A stretch of 37,040 nucleotides of DNA from Clostridia bacterium (lineage in GTDB: Bacteria; Bacillota; Clostridia; Christensenellales; Aristaeellaceae): positions 1-37,040 of the forward strand of contig JAFRTK010000011.1 in NCBI GenBank assembly GCA_017427165.1, in the 5' to 3' direction. Below, piece by piece: positions 7,740 to 15,633 of this stretch. The notes beneath the pieces are model-generated. The model saw only the letters and a program-made list of their open reading frames with translations. It had not been told where the DNA came from and searched no databases. Position 1 is the first letter of the stretch. Every line of letters begins with the position of its first letter. Both the position numbers and the translations under genes were made by a program.

Positions 7740-7751
7740 TTTCCTTCTCCG

Positions 7752-8981
7752 TTATCTCCTGTGGTTCCGGACCGGTCCCCGCAGGATATCCCCGGCTTCG
7801 CAGCCCGGCAGTTCCATGCGGATCGTCTCTCCGGCAATTCCCAGTGTTTCCATGATTTCGCCCGTTTTCTCCCGCAGAAAGGGCTTCGCGGTTACCTTCC
7901 GCACGCCCGCGGGCGTCATCAGTTCCAGTTCCTCTCCCGCGAAAAAGCGGTTCTTCAGCAGCAGCTGTGCTTCACCGGTTTCCGCGTCATAGCCGGTCAC
8001 CCGGGCGCAGAATTCGCGCTCCTGGTGGAAGCCCTCCGCGCCGCCCGGCTCTTCCGGCTTCCCCAGCAGGAAGCCCGTGTCGCTGTCCCGGTGGCTGGCG
8101 CATTTCAGCTCTTCCGTAAGCTCCGGCAGGGCCTGTGCGAACGCTTCCCGTCCCTGCGCCAGCAGGTCCAGTGCCCGGCGGTACGCGCCGGTCACCACCG
8201 CCACGTAGTATTCCGTCTTCATCCGGCCTTCAATCTTCAGGCTGGATACCCCGGCGTCCGCCAGCTCCGGCAGGATCGGCATCAGGCACAGGTCCCTGGC
8301 GGAGAACAGGTAGGTGCCCCGTTCATCCTCCTCCACCGGCAGGTACACGCCCGGCCGTTTTTCTTCCATCACGGCATACTGCCACCGGCACGGCTGGGCG
8401 CATTCGCCCCGGTTGCCGCTCCGTCCGGTCAGGTACGCGCTCAGCATGCACCGCCCGGAATACGCCATGCAGCTGGCTCCGTGAACAAAGGTTTCCAGCT
8501 GGATGCTGTCCCCGACGGCTTCCTTCATCCGGGCAATCCGCTCCAGGCTCATTTCCCGGGCCAGGATCACCCGCTCGCAGCCCATATCCCGGTACATCTT
8601 CGCAGCGTCCGTGTTCACGGTGTTCGCCTGGGTGCTCACATGCACCGGCAGCTCCGGCAGTTCCCGCCGAAGCCGGCGGATCGCGCCGGGATCGCTCACG
8701 ATCACCGCGTCCGCCCCGGCGTCCCGCGCCTTGCGCGCGGCATCCACAAACCCCTCCATCTCATCGTCGAAGGGGAAGATATTCATCGTCACGTAAAACC
8801 GGGCGCCGCATTCATGGGTCCGCCCGATGGCCGCGCGCAGCTCTTCGCCGTCAAAGTTGCCGGCATATGCCCGCAGGCCGTAATGCTTCATTCCGCCGTA
8901 TACCGCGTCTGCCCCGAAGTGCAGCGCTGCCTCCAGCGATTCCCGGTTCCCCGCCGGGCACAGCAGCTCCGGCACCTTCAT
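7752..8981 (-). CDS. U32-family peptidase-like protein, TrhP/YrrO type
   Basis: 409 residues. The N-terminal TIM-barrel part starts KVPELLCPAGN and includes FGADAVYGG. The U32 signature is ETFVHGASCMAYSGRC, followed by a second Cys pair in CAQPC. Together these Cys are thought to hold a cluster or metal in the TrhP/RlhA group. Those members perform prephenate-dependent hydroxylation of tRNA uridine or rRNA cytidine; the old name is collagenase-like peptidase. The C-terminal third has a β-barrel-like segment. Start set at ATG 8981, 8 bases after AGGGGG and overlapping the mltG stop by one base; a GTG at 8984 is the alternative. In Bacillus subtilis two U32 genes (yrrN, yrrO) follow mltG (yrrL), so synteny supports TrhP-like function. 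Only one copy is present here. Confidence 0.88.
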   Translation of the reverse strand: MKVPELLCPAGNRESLEAALHFGADAVYGGMKHYGLRAYAGNFDGEELRAAIGRTHECGARFYVTMNIFPFDDEMEGFVDAARKARDAGADAVIVSDPGAIRRLRRELPELPVHVSTQANTVNTDAAKMYRDMGCERVILAREMSLERIARMKEAVGDSIQLETFVHGASCMAYSGRCMLSAYLTGRSGNRGECAQPCRWQYAVMEEKRPGVYLPVEEDERGTYLFSARDLCLMPILPELADAGVSSLKIEGRMKTEYYVAVVTGAYRRALDLLAQGREAFAQALPELTEELKCASHRDSDTGFLLGKPEEPGGAEGFHQEREFCARVTGYDAETGEAQLLLKNRFFAGEELELMTPAGVRKVTAKPFLREKTGEIMETLGIAGETIRMELPGCEAGDILRGPVRNHRR

Positions 8982-10162
8982 CACTGGATCCCCCTGCTCT
9001 GGTCATACTGCTCCCAGGAATTCCGGTAGGCGTTCACCGCGCGCTCATGCTCCGCCAGCGTCCGGGAGAAGTACAGCTCGCCGCTTTCCGGTTCCTTGGC
9101 GCAGAAGAACAGGTAATTCTGGGCCACCATTGTCTCGTCGGGATACAGCGCCGCGCGGATCGCCGCCGGCGAGGGATTGCAGATCGGTCCGGGCGGAAGC
9201 CCCTTGTTGGTGTAGGTGTTGTAGGGGTTGTTCACGCTGACGTCGCTCTGGGTCAGCGCCATTTTCCGCACGCCGGTGATATAGTGCACGGTCACGTCGC
9301 TTTCCAGCTTCATGCCCGCCTTCAGCCGGTTGTGGAACACTGCGCTCACCCGCGCGAAGTCTGTTTCCCGGCCTTCCTTCTCGATCAGGCTGGCCAGTGT
9401 CAGGGCTTCATCCATGGTCATGCCCAGGCTTTCAGCCCGTTCCTGGTATTCCTCCGGGAATACCGCTTCGGTCTGGCTCAGCAGCTTCCGGATGATTTCC
9501 TCTTCCGTTGCGCTCACATACACCTCGTACGTGTTCGGCGCCAGGTATCCTTCCAGGATATACTTCCGCTGCCCCGCGTTCCGGTTCGCCAGCACATCCG
9601 CGATATAGTAATAATCCCTGAATTCCGTTCCCTCCCGGCACAGCCGCAGGAACGTGTCCCCGCTTTCCAGCGTGCCGTTTTTCACCAGCTTCGCCGCAAA
9701 GTCTTCGATTGTCTCGCCGGGAATCAGCGTGACGTTGCGCACCAGCGGGTTTCCGTCGCCGGCCGCCAGCTGTTCCGCGATTTCGGTCATGTTCATGTTC
9801 TTGCGCAGCTGGTAGGTGCCTACCTGGATCTTCTGGCCCATGCCGACGAAGTCGCAGTAATACTTGAACACCGTCTTGCTGCGGATCAGCCCGGCCGCTT
9901 CCAGGTTCGCCGAAACGCGGTTCAGGCTCTGTCCGGAGGTGATTTCAAACGGGTATTCCGCCGTGTCTTCCACGTCCACGGGCGCGGCAAACGTACCGTA
10001 CAGCTTGTTCCATACGGTGGTTCCGATTCCCACAATCAGTACCAGTACCGTCAGCGCGATCATGATCGGGCGCAGGATCTGCCACAGCCCGCTGTACCAG
10101 TACAGGCCGTACTGCCGCTCATCCCGCATGCTGCGGTAGGTGTAATTCTTCCGTTCCTTCAA
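8981..10162 (-). CDS. mltG: Endolytic murein transglycosylase
   Basis: 393 residues, single-pass membrane protein (helix about 33-51). It cleaves nascent glycan strands and so sets their length. After a LysM-like subdomain (about 70-140) the YceG/MltG catalytic domain contains IPGETIEDFA, EGYLAPNTY and ASLIEKEGRE. Glu261 corresponds to the catalytic Glu of Escherichia coli MltG. Near the end NPYNTY and GLPPGPICNPSPAAIRAAL are family hallmarks. The start is TTG at 10162. It is chosen because GAGGGG, overlapping the ylbF stop, sits six bases upstream and the next ATG would remove part of the cytoplasmic tail. Co-transcribed with ylbF (3 bases away) and the U32 gene. Confidence 0.94.
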   Translation of the reverse strand: MKERKNYTYRSMRDERQYGLYWYSGLWQILRPIMIALTVLVLIVGIGTTVWNKLYGTFAAPVDVEDTAEYPFEITSGQSLNRVSANLEAAGLIRSKTVFKYYCDFVGMGQKIQVGTYQLRKNMNMTEIAEQLAAGDGNPLVRNVTLIPGETIEDFAAKLVKNGTLESGDTFLRLCREGTEFRDYYYIADVLANRNAGQRKYILEGYLAPNTYEVYVSATEEEIIRKLLSQTEAVFPEEYQERAESLGMTMDEALTLASLIEKEGRETDFARVSAVFHNRLKAGMKLESDVTVHYITGVRKMALTQSDVSVNNPYNTYTNKGLPPGPICNPSPAAIRAALYPDETMVAQNYLFFCAKEPESGELYFSRTLAEHERAVNAYRNSWEQYDQSRGIQ

Positions 10163-10165
10163 TGT

Positions 10166-10516
10166 TTACCCCTCAAGCCCCGGAATGGACATATCGACGT
10201 CCGCCGCTTCCGTCACAATCCGGAAAATATCCGCCAGCGCCTGCTGCAGCCGCATCTCGGCCATCAGGAACTGGCTGACCTCCTCCTTGGAAAACAGCAG
10301 CGCGGAGATGCCGGAAAACCGCTGCATATCCTCGCTGTCCGCCTGCTGCCCGCTCATCACGGCCATCTGGATGGTCACCTGCAGCTTCCGGTATTCCTTA
10401 ATCAGCGCTGCGGTGGTTTCATCCGCCATCACGGATTCCTTCAGGTCATGGTATGTCCTGTATTCCTCGCTGTCACGGATATCCTGTGCGAGGCGGTAAG
10501 TGGATGAGTAATCCAT
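10166..10516 (-). CDS. YlbF/YmcA-family protein
   Basis: 116 residues, all-helical and soluble. The family pattern is visible: an N-terminal helix with LAQDIRDSEEYR, a central helix with IKEYRKLQ, and a C-terminal helix with LLFSKEEVSQFLMAEMRLQQALADIF. In Bacillus subtilis YlbF, YmcA and YaaT form the Y-complex that steers RNase Y in mRNA maturation and affects competence and biofilm. Having it next to RNase J suggests an RNA-turnover context here, though a Y-complex partner is not visible in the window. AAGGAGG lies 8 bases before the ATG. It is the first gene of the operon leading to mltG, U32 and vanW. Confidence 0.82.
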   Translation of the reverse strand: MDYSSTYRLAQDIRDSEEYRTYHDLKESVMADETTAALIKEYRKLQVTIQMAVMSGQQADSEDMQRFSGISALLFSKEEVSQFLMAEMRLQQALADIFRIVTEAADVDMSIPGLEG

Positions 10517-10537
10517 GGCGGATGCCTCCTTCAGTTT

Positions 10538-10576
10538 AAAAAACGGCCAGCAGGGGTTTTTTCTTCCCCGCTGACC
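10538..10576 (-). terminator. Hairpin with U-tract between the RNase J gene and ylbF
   Basis: On the minus strand 10566-10576 pairs with 10545-10556 (11 base pairs with one bulge and one mismatch) across an A-rich loop, followed by six T at 10538-10543. It serves as terminator for the RNase J gene. A promoter lies upstream of it, so the same hairpin would also be the very 5' end of the ylbF mRNA. Confidence 0.75.
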
Positions 10577-10579
10577 TTT

Positions 10580-10608
10580 ATTATATCGTTTTCCGCTGCT
10601 TTTCGCAA
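10580..10608 (-). promoter_or_regulatory. Promoter of the ylbF-mltG-U32-vanW operon
   Basis: On the minus strand TTGCGA (10603-10608), 17 bases, then a perfect TATAAT (10580-10585). The predicted start near 10573-10576 coincides with the foot of the terminator hairpin. It begins 7 bases past the stop of the RNase J gene. Confidence 0.75.
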
Positions 10609-10614
10609 CGAATG

Positions 10615-12297
10615 TCAGATGTCCAGGATGATCGGCAGAATCATCGGGTTCCGCTTGATCTTCTCGAAAATGAAGCGGTGCACCTCGTCCTTGATCAGGT
10701 TCTTCAGGTCCGGCCAGTTGTCGCCCTCGAGGTTGTTCTCCGCAAGGATATTCCGCACCAGTGCCTGGGTGTTGTCGATGATGTCCTCGTTCTCCTTCAC
10801 GTAGATGAAGCCGCGGCTCACGATATCCGGGCCGCTCACCAGCTTGCCCTCGTCGCGGTCGATGGCCATCGCCACGATCACCAGGCCGTCCTGGCTCAGG
10901 TGTTTCCGGTCGCGCAGCACGATGTTTCCGACGTCGCCCACGCCCAGGCCGTCCACCAGGACGCCGCCCACGGGAACCTGCTCGCCCAGGGCCAGCACGT
11001 CCTCGTTCATTTCGATCACCTGGCCCAGCTCGGGAATCACGATGTTCTGGCTCGGCACGCCCATGGACTCAGCCAGCAGCGCGTGCTGCCACATCATGCG
11101 GTATTCACCGTGCACGGGGATGAAGTACTTCGGCCGGATCAGCGCGTGCAGCAGCTTCAGCTCTTCCTTGCAGGCGTGGCCGGAAACGTGCACCTCCGCC
11201 ATCGCGCTGTACACCACCTGCGCGCCCAGCCGGTACAGCTGGTTGATCACGCGGGAGATGAACTTCTCGTTGCCGGGAATCGGCGTCGCGGAAATGATGA
11301 CCATGTCGCTCTGGCGGATCTGCAGCTTCCGGTGTTCGGCGTACGCCATCCGGGTCAGGCCGGCCATCGGCTCGCCCTGGCTGCCCGTGGTCATCACCAG
11401 GATCTCGTTGTCCGGATACTGGTCGAGCATATCCATGTCGATCAGGCATTCTTCCGGTATCTGCAGCTCGCCGATGCTCATCGCCACGCGGCTGACGTTC
11501 ACCATGCTCCGGCCGATAAAGCATACGCGCCGGCCGAAACGGATGGCGCTGTCGATAATCATCTGCATCCGGTGGATGTTGCTGGCGAACATGGCCACGA
11601 TCACGCGGCCCTCCGCCGTCTCGAACATCTTCTCGAACGTTTCACCGACTTTCAGTTCACTCATCGTGTAGCCCGGACGCTCCACGTTCGTGCTTTCGCA
11701 CAGGAACGCGAGCACGCCCTGGTCGCCGTAATGGGCAAAGGTCTGCAGGTCGGTCACCTGTCCGTCAATCGGGGTATAGTCCACCTTGAAGTCGCCGCTG
11801 CAGATCACCGTGCCGGCGGGGCAAGTAATCGCAATGGCGCACGCGCCGGCGATCGAGTGGCTCACATGGATAAACTGGCAGCTGAACTGTCCCAGCTGCA
11901 CGGTGTCCCGCGGTTCCACCACGTGCATCGGAATACCCTCCACCCGGTATTCCTTCAGCTTCAGGTCCACCAGGGCCATCGTCAGCTTCGTTCCGTAGAT
12001 ATGGGACGGAGCCTGCTTGAGGATGTACGGCGTCGCGCCGATATGGTCCTCATGGCCATGGGTGAACAGGTAGCCGCGGATGTGGTCCTTCTTGCTCAGC
12101 AAATAGGTAATGTCCGGGATAACCAGGTCAACGCCCAGCATGTCCTCCTTGGGGAATACACTTCCGCAGTCCACGATGATGATATCGTCTCCATACTCGA
12201 ACACATACATGTTCTTGCCGATTTCATCAACGCCGCCGAGGGAAACAATCCTGAGCCGTCCAACCTCCTTTTTTTCGGGTGTCTTCATGTTTGACAT
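10615..12297 (-). CDS. rnj: Ribonuclease J
   Basis: 560 residues from ATG 12297. Metallo-β-lactamase/β-CASP ribonuclease with endonuclease and 5'-3' exonuclease activity, central to mRNA decay and rRNA processing in Bacillota. The zinc motif HGHEDH is at about 80-85, with further ligands in HVSHSI and CSGDFKVD. The β-CASP insert contains STNVERPGYT and FASNIHRMQ. GSQGEP and PVHGEYRM complete the site, and the C-terminal domain about 460-560 is intact. Start is uncertain: AAAGGAGG is only 3 bases before the ATG at 12297 and 12 bases before a second ATG at 12288. The upstream leader carries small hairpins. Single gene with its own promoter and terminator. Confidence 0.96.
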   Translation of the reverse strand: MSNMKTPEKKEVGRLRIVSLGGVDEIGKNMYVFEYGDDIIIVDCGSVFPKEDMLGVDLVIPDITYLLSKKDHIRGYLFTHGHEDHIGATPYILKQAPSHIYGTKLTMALVDLKLKEYRVEGIPMHVVEPRDTVQLGQFSCQFIHVSHSIAGACAIAITCPAGTVICSGDFKVDYTPIDGQVTDLQTFAHYGDQGVLAFLCESTNVERPGYTMSELKVGETFEKMFETAEGRVIVAMFASNIHRMQMIIDSAIRFGRRVCFIGRSMVNVSRVAMSIGELQIPEECLIDMDMLDQYPDNEILVMTTGSQGEPMAGLTRMAYAEHRKLQIRQSDMVIISATPIPGNEKFISRVINQLYRLGAQVVYSAMAEVHVSGHACKEELKLLHALIRPKYFIPVHGEYRMMWQHALLAESMGVPSQNIVIPELGQVIEMNEDVLALGEQVPVGGVLVDGLGVGDVGNIVLRDRKHLSQDGLVIVAMAIDRDEGKLVSGPDIVSRGFIYVKENEDIIDNTQALVRNILAENNLEGDNWPDLKNLIKDEVHRFIFEKIKRNPMILPIILDI

Positions 12298-12341
12298 GAT
12301 CCTCCTTTCATGCAAACAAAACATGCTTGTGCATAGCATTA

Positions 12342-12356
12342 GCACGGGAAACGTGC
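12342..12356 (-). promoter_or_regulatory. Leader hairpin of the RNase J mRNA
   Basis: GCACG, 5-base loop, CGTGC within the roughly 110-base leader. A second possible stem (ATGCT/AGCAT) lies just downstream. RNase J leaders are plausible sites for autoregulation or 5'-end protection, but nothing here proves it. Confidence 0.35.
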
Positions 12357-12411
12357 ATAAGTCGAGCGCGTCTCCAGTAAATCAAAACTTATGAAGCTCA
12401 CACTTGTATGT

Positions 12412-12417
12412 ACTATA
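12412..12417 (-). promoter_or_regulatory. Probable extended -10 promoter of the RNase J gene
   Basis: Minus-strand TGATATAGT (TG, A, TATAGT). The -35 region (TAGCTA at 17 bases) is poor. Position gives a leader of about 110 bases and is divergent from the promoter of the membrane-protein operon. Confidence 0.5.
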
Positions 12418-12485
12418 TCACACTTTTCCAAAAATAGCTACCCCTTATTTTTCAATAGTTTCGGAATTTGTCTGTCCTTTTTCTG

Positions 12486-12515
12486 TTTACCCGTTCCGCC
12501 ATGCTGTGCTATAAT
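12486..12515 (+). promoter_or_regulatory. Promoter of the DUF5058-M20 operon
   Basis: TTTACC (12486-12491), 18 bases, then TATAAT (12510-12515) preceded by TGC as an extended -10. The ATG of the first gene follows 30 bases later with ACGGAGG in between. Confidence 0.8.
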
Positions 12516-12545
12516 TCGTACATCAAAAAAACGGAGGCAACCGGT

Positions 12546-13334
12546 ATGGACAGTTCTGTTCTCCAGCAGCTGAACAGCGGTTCAATATTCCTGATCTGCG
12601 GTGTGATTATCGCAGTCATCGCTGTCGTCTGCGTCATCTTCATCGTCCGCGCGTGGCGGGCAGGCCTCGCCCTGGGCATGGATCCGGTGCGCATGCGCCG
12701 CGCCGTCACTTCCAGCGCCACCTTCTCCATCCTTCCCGGCGTCGGCATCCTGCTGGGCGTGCTTGCCCTGAGCGGCAGCCTCGGCACTCCGTGGCCCTGG
12801 CTGCGGCTGAGCGTCATCGGCGCGCTGCATTATGAAACCTCCGTGGCGGATGCCGCGGCGGAGCAGCTGGGCGTCAGCCTCGGGTCGGATTCAATGACCG
12901 TCGGAGCCTTCGCCACCATCGCGCTCCTGATGAGCGTCTGCATCATGTGGGGCATGATCCTTGCCACCCTCTTCAATAAGCGTTACCTCAAGCGCCTGGA
13001 AGGGAAAGACCCGGCGAAAAAGGCCGGCGGCGGCTTCGGGGACCGGGCGATGATCGCCATGTTCATCGGCATGGTCAGCACCTACCTGGGCAGCTATATC
13101 GGCGATTTTGTTTCCCGCGCGCCGGCTTCCTCCGGCGCGGAAGGCACATATGTCCCGTCCCTGTTCTCCTTCCGGGGTGACTGGACGCCCCTGGTGGCCG
13201 CCGCCGCTGCGGCAGTGGCCATGGGCATCTTCATCTGGCTGAAGGAGAAAAAGCATCTGGACTGGGTGGAGAACTTTGCCGTCGCGGGCAGCATGCTCAT
13301 CGGAATGCTCGTGGTCGTGCTGGTTCACCTGTGA
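12546..13334 (+). CDS. DUF5058-family integral membrane protein
   Basis: 262 residues from ATG 12546, chosen because ACGGAGG precedes it; an in-frame ATG 26 codons earlier lies upstream of the -10 and cannot be used. About six hydrophobic segments are visible, including residues about 13-40 (LICGVIIAVIAVVCVIFIV), 60-80, 123-145, 180-200 and the last 50 residues. Cytoplasmic basic loops lie after the first (RAWRAGLALG) and third segments (KRYLKRLEGKD). I recognise it as DUF5058, a family of unknown function. It is followed 14 bases later by another membrane protein and then a hydrolase, so a two-subunit transporter is the natural hypothesis. Confidence 0.8.
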   Translation: MDSSVLQQLNSGSIFLICGVIIAVIAVVCVIFIVRAWRAGLALGMDPVRMRRAVTSSATFSILPGVGILLGVLALSGSLGTPWPWLRLSVIGALHYETSVADAAAEQLGVSLGSDSMTVGAFATIALLMSVCIMWGMILATLFNKRYLKRLEGKDPAKKAGGGFGDRAMIAMFIGMVSTYLGSYIGDFVSRAPASSGAEGTYVPSLFSFRGDWTPLVAAAAAAVAMGIFIWLKEKKHLDWVENFAVAGSMLIGMLVVVLVHL

Positions 13335-13348
13335 AAGGGGGCGGTTTG

Positions 13349-14035
13349 ATGAAACGTGATTTTTCCTATGAATCCTACCTGAACGGAACCCACCGCCTGG
13401 GCCGGATCTTCTCCGTGCTCACGCTGATCATGCTCGTCGGCGCGCCCTTTGCCATCGGCGGAATCCTCGGCGCCATGCCGGACCTGGCCGCGGCCGCCCG
13501 GGGCTTCATCGCCGTCGGGCTCGTCTGGACCGTCTCCGCGGTGGTCGAATACCTGGTCTACACGCCCATGCTCGGTGCCGGCGGCAGCTACCTGGCCTTC
13601 ATCACCGGCAACCTGATCAACATGAAAATCCCCTGCGCGATGAACGCCCGGGAGATGACCGGCGCCAAAACCGGTACCGCGGAAAACGAGGTCATTTCCA
13701 CCCTGTCCATCGCCACGTCCTCCCTGGTCACCATCCTGGTGCTCGCGCTGGGCGTGCTGCTGATGATCCCCCTGCAGCCTGTGCTGCAGAGCGCCGTGCT
13801 GAAGCCGGCGTTTGCCAATGTGGTTCCCGCGCTGTTCGGCGCCATGGCCTGCCAGTATTTCCGCAAGGATCCCCGCCTCGCCGTGGTGCCCATGTGTGCG
13901 ATGACGCTGCTGTTCATGCTTGTGCCCTCGCTCACCTCCAGCACCAGCATGATGATCATGCCGGCCGGCGCGCTCACGATCACCCTGGCCTGGCTGCGCT
14001 GGAGGAAGGAACGGAAGGAGGCCGCACAGTCATGA
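13349..14035 (+). CDS. Multi-pass membrane protein, partner of the DUF5058 protein
   Basis: 228 residues with about five or six membrane segments. Start set at ATG 13349, about 8 bases after AGGGGG; a GTG at 13331 overlapping the upstream stop is less likely. A Gly-rich central motif GAGGSYLAFITGNLINMKIP, followed by CAMNA, sits between helices and looks like a conserved functional loop. The C-terminus is short and basic (RWRKERKEAAQ). I do not recognise the family. Its position directly behind DUF5058 and its 4-base overlap with the M20 gene suggest that all three act together, probably in moving a small solute across the membrane. Confidence 0.75.
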   Translation: MKRDFSYESYLNGTHRLGRIFSVLTLIMLVGAPFAIGGILGAMPDLAAAARGFIAVGLVWTVSAVVEYLVYTPMLGAGGSYLAFITGNLINMKIPCAMNAREMTGAKTGTAENEVISTLSIATSSLVTILVLALGVLLMIPLQPVLQSAVLKPAFANVVPALFGAMACQYFRKDPRLAVVPMCAMTLLFMLVPSLTSSTSMMIMPAGALTITLAWLRWRKERKEAAQS

Positions 14036-15468
14036 CGGCGGTCTGGCTCCTGCTGGGCCTGGTTGGCCTGGTGCTCCTGCTCCTGCTCATTTCGCTGGTC
14101 CGCACGCTCTTCATTCCCTCCCGCCGGTCGGAATACGTTCCTGCTCCGGATCCGGCCCGTACATCGGAGTACGCGGAAAAGCTTGCCCGCATGGTGCGGG
14201 TGGAAACCGTCTCTGTTCCCGGGGAAAACCAGCGGGAGAAGTTCCTGTCCTTCCACCGTGAGCTGGAATCCCTGTTTCCCCTCGTCCATCAGAAGCTGGA
14301 AAAAACGGAAATCGACGGGAACCTGCTCTTCTTCTGGAAAGGGAAAAGCAGCGAAAAGCCCCTGGTCCTCATGAGCCACCAGGATGTGGTGCCCGCCGAG
14401 GGCGAATGGTCCCATGCTCCCTTCTCCGGGGATATTGCGGACGGAAAGGTCTGGGGCCGCGGTTCCTCGGATACCAAGTGCTCCGTCATGGCCTTCTTCC
14501 AGGCCGCGGAAGAGCTGCTGGCTGCCGGGTATGTTCCGGAAAACGATGTATACCTCTCCTCCTCCTGCACCGAGGAATGGGCGGGGGACGGCTGCCCGAA
14601 GCTCGTCGCGGAGCTGAAGCGCCGCGGTGTCCGCCCCTGGCTGGTGTGTGATGAGGGCGGCGGCATCATTTCCGAGCCCATGGGCGGTATCCATGGCAAT
14701 TTCGCCATGATCGGCGTGTTCGAGAAGGGCAAGGCGGATGTCCGCTTCACCGCCCGTTCCAGCGGCGGCCACGCCTCCACGCCGAAGCCACATTCCCCCA
14801 TTGCGAACCTGGCCGCGTTTGTGAATGATGTGGAGACCCACCGGGTCTTCCGGCGCCGCCTTCCGAAGGAAGTTGCCGCCATGTTCCGGACGCTCGCGCC
14901 CTATGCTTCATTCCCGATGAAGTGGATCTTCAGCAATCTCTGGCTCTTCCGGCCGGTCCTGCTGCAGGTCCTGCCGATGATCAGTGCCCAGGCCGGCGCC
15001 ATGATCCGCACCACCATCGCCTTCACCATGCAGTCCGGCTCCGATGCCTGCAATGTCATGCCGCAGGAGGCCACTGTCAGCGCCAACATGCGCTTCATTC
15101 CCCACCAGGGCATGGAGGAAAGCCTGGCCATCATCGAAAAGCGCGCCAAGAAACACGGCCTGTCCATGGAAGTACTCCAGGCAACAGACTATACCGTCTC
15201 CGCGGACCTCTCCGGCGAAGCTTTCCGGACGGTCTGCCGCGTGGTGGAGGAAACCTTCCCCGGCTGTCCCCACAGTCCCTATGTCATGACCGGGGCCACG
15301 GACGCCCGGTTCTTCCAGGAAATCTGTGACCACGTTTTCCGCTTTGCCCCGGTCATCTACGGACCGGAGCAGATGAAGGGCATGCATGGGCTTAATGAGA
15401 ATATCGAAATTTCCTGCCTGCCCGGCGCTGTGGATTTCTATAAAAACCTGATCAAGGCCTGTATCTGA
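14032..15468 (+). CDS. Membrane-anchored M20-family metallohydrolase (CPS1/PM20D1-like)
   Basis: 478 residues from ATG 14032, which overlaps the upstream stop by 4 bases; GGAAGGAGG lies 11 bases before it. An N-terminal membrane helix (about 4-27) is followed by the M20 catalytic domain. Metal ligands His116 and Asp118 are in MSHQDVVPA, bridging Asp147 in GRGSSDTK, and Glu181-Glu182 in CTEEW supply base and ligand. A dimerisation domain insert (about 225-370) carries GGHAS. The long form with EWSHAPFSG resembles carboxypeptidase S and PM20D1, which hydrolyse peptides or N-acyl amino acids. A two-zinc amidohydrolase acting on such a compound is likely; the substrate is unknown. Context suggests that the neighbouring membrane proteins carry substrate or product. 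Confidence 0.88.
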   Translation: MTAVWLLLGLVGLVLLLLLISLVRTLFIPSRRSEYVPAPDPARTSEYAEKLARMVRVETVSVPGENQREKFLSFHRELESLFPLVHQKLEKTEIDGNLLFFWKGKSSEKPLVLMSHQDVVPAEGEWSHAPFSGDIADGKVWGRGSSDTKCSVMAFFQAAEELLAAGYVPENDVYLSSSCTEEWAGDGCPKLVAELKRRGVRPWLVCDEGGGIISEPMGGIHGNFAMIGVFEKGKADVRFTARSSGGHASTPKPHSPIANLAAFVNDVETHRVFRRRLPKEVAAMFRTLAPYASFPMKWIFSNLWLFRPVLLQVLPMISAQAGAMIRTTIAFTMQSGSDACNVMPQEATVSANMRFIPHQGMEESLAIIEKRAKKHGLSMEVLQATDYTVSADLSGEAFRTVCRVVEETFPGCPHSPYVMTGATDARFFQEICDHVFRFAPVIYGPEQMKGMHGLNENIEISCLPGAVDFYKNLIKACI

Positions 15469-15488
15469 CTTCCGCTTGCAGTTTTATC

Positions 15489-15527
15489 AAATTCCCGTCT
15501 TTCCCATGGGGATAGACGGGAATTTTT
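15489..15527 (+). terminator. Terminator of the DUF5058-M20 operon
   Basis: 12-base perfect stem, 15489-15500 with 15514-15525, with a smaller stem inside the loop, ending in a T run (15523-15527). It starts 20 bases after the M20 stop. Confidence 0.9.
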
Positions 15528-15572
15528 GTATTTTTGTATACATACATTTCTCTCGCTTTTTCGGAAAATATA

Positions 15573-15581
15573 TGATATAAT
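15573..15581 (+). promoter_or_regulatory. Extended -10 promoter of the GPH symporter gene
   Basis: TGATATAAT: TG plus a perfect TATAAT at 15576-15581. No clear -35 is seen at 17-18 bases, which an extended -10 can tolerate. The leader is about 45 bases. Confidence 0.65.
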
Positions 15582-15633
15582 ACCGGAAAAGATACCCGGC
15601 ATTTCCCGGGCACAACAAAACAGGAGGCCCCCG

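Noticed and set aside
5979-9029. Very long open frame on the plus strand opposite vanW and the U32 gene
   Set aside because: It is antisense to two clear genes, is rich in His, Arg and Pro, has no domain or ribosome binding site, and is explained by GC-rich codon bias on the other strand.
12468-12545. N-terminal extension of the DUF5058 protein by 26 codons
   Set aside because: The extension would begin upstream of the -10 element and has no ribosome binding site; the ATG at 12546 has ACGGAGG.
13894-14031. N-terminal extension of the M20 protein by 46 codons
   Set aside because: It overlaps the upstream membrane-protein gene, is His/Asp-rich shadow sequence, and would bury the signal-anchor helix.
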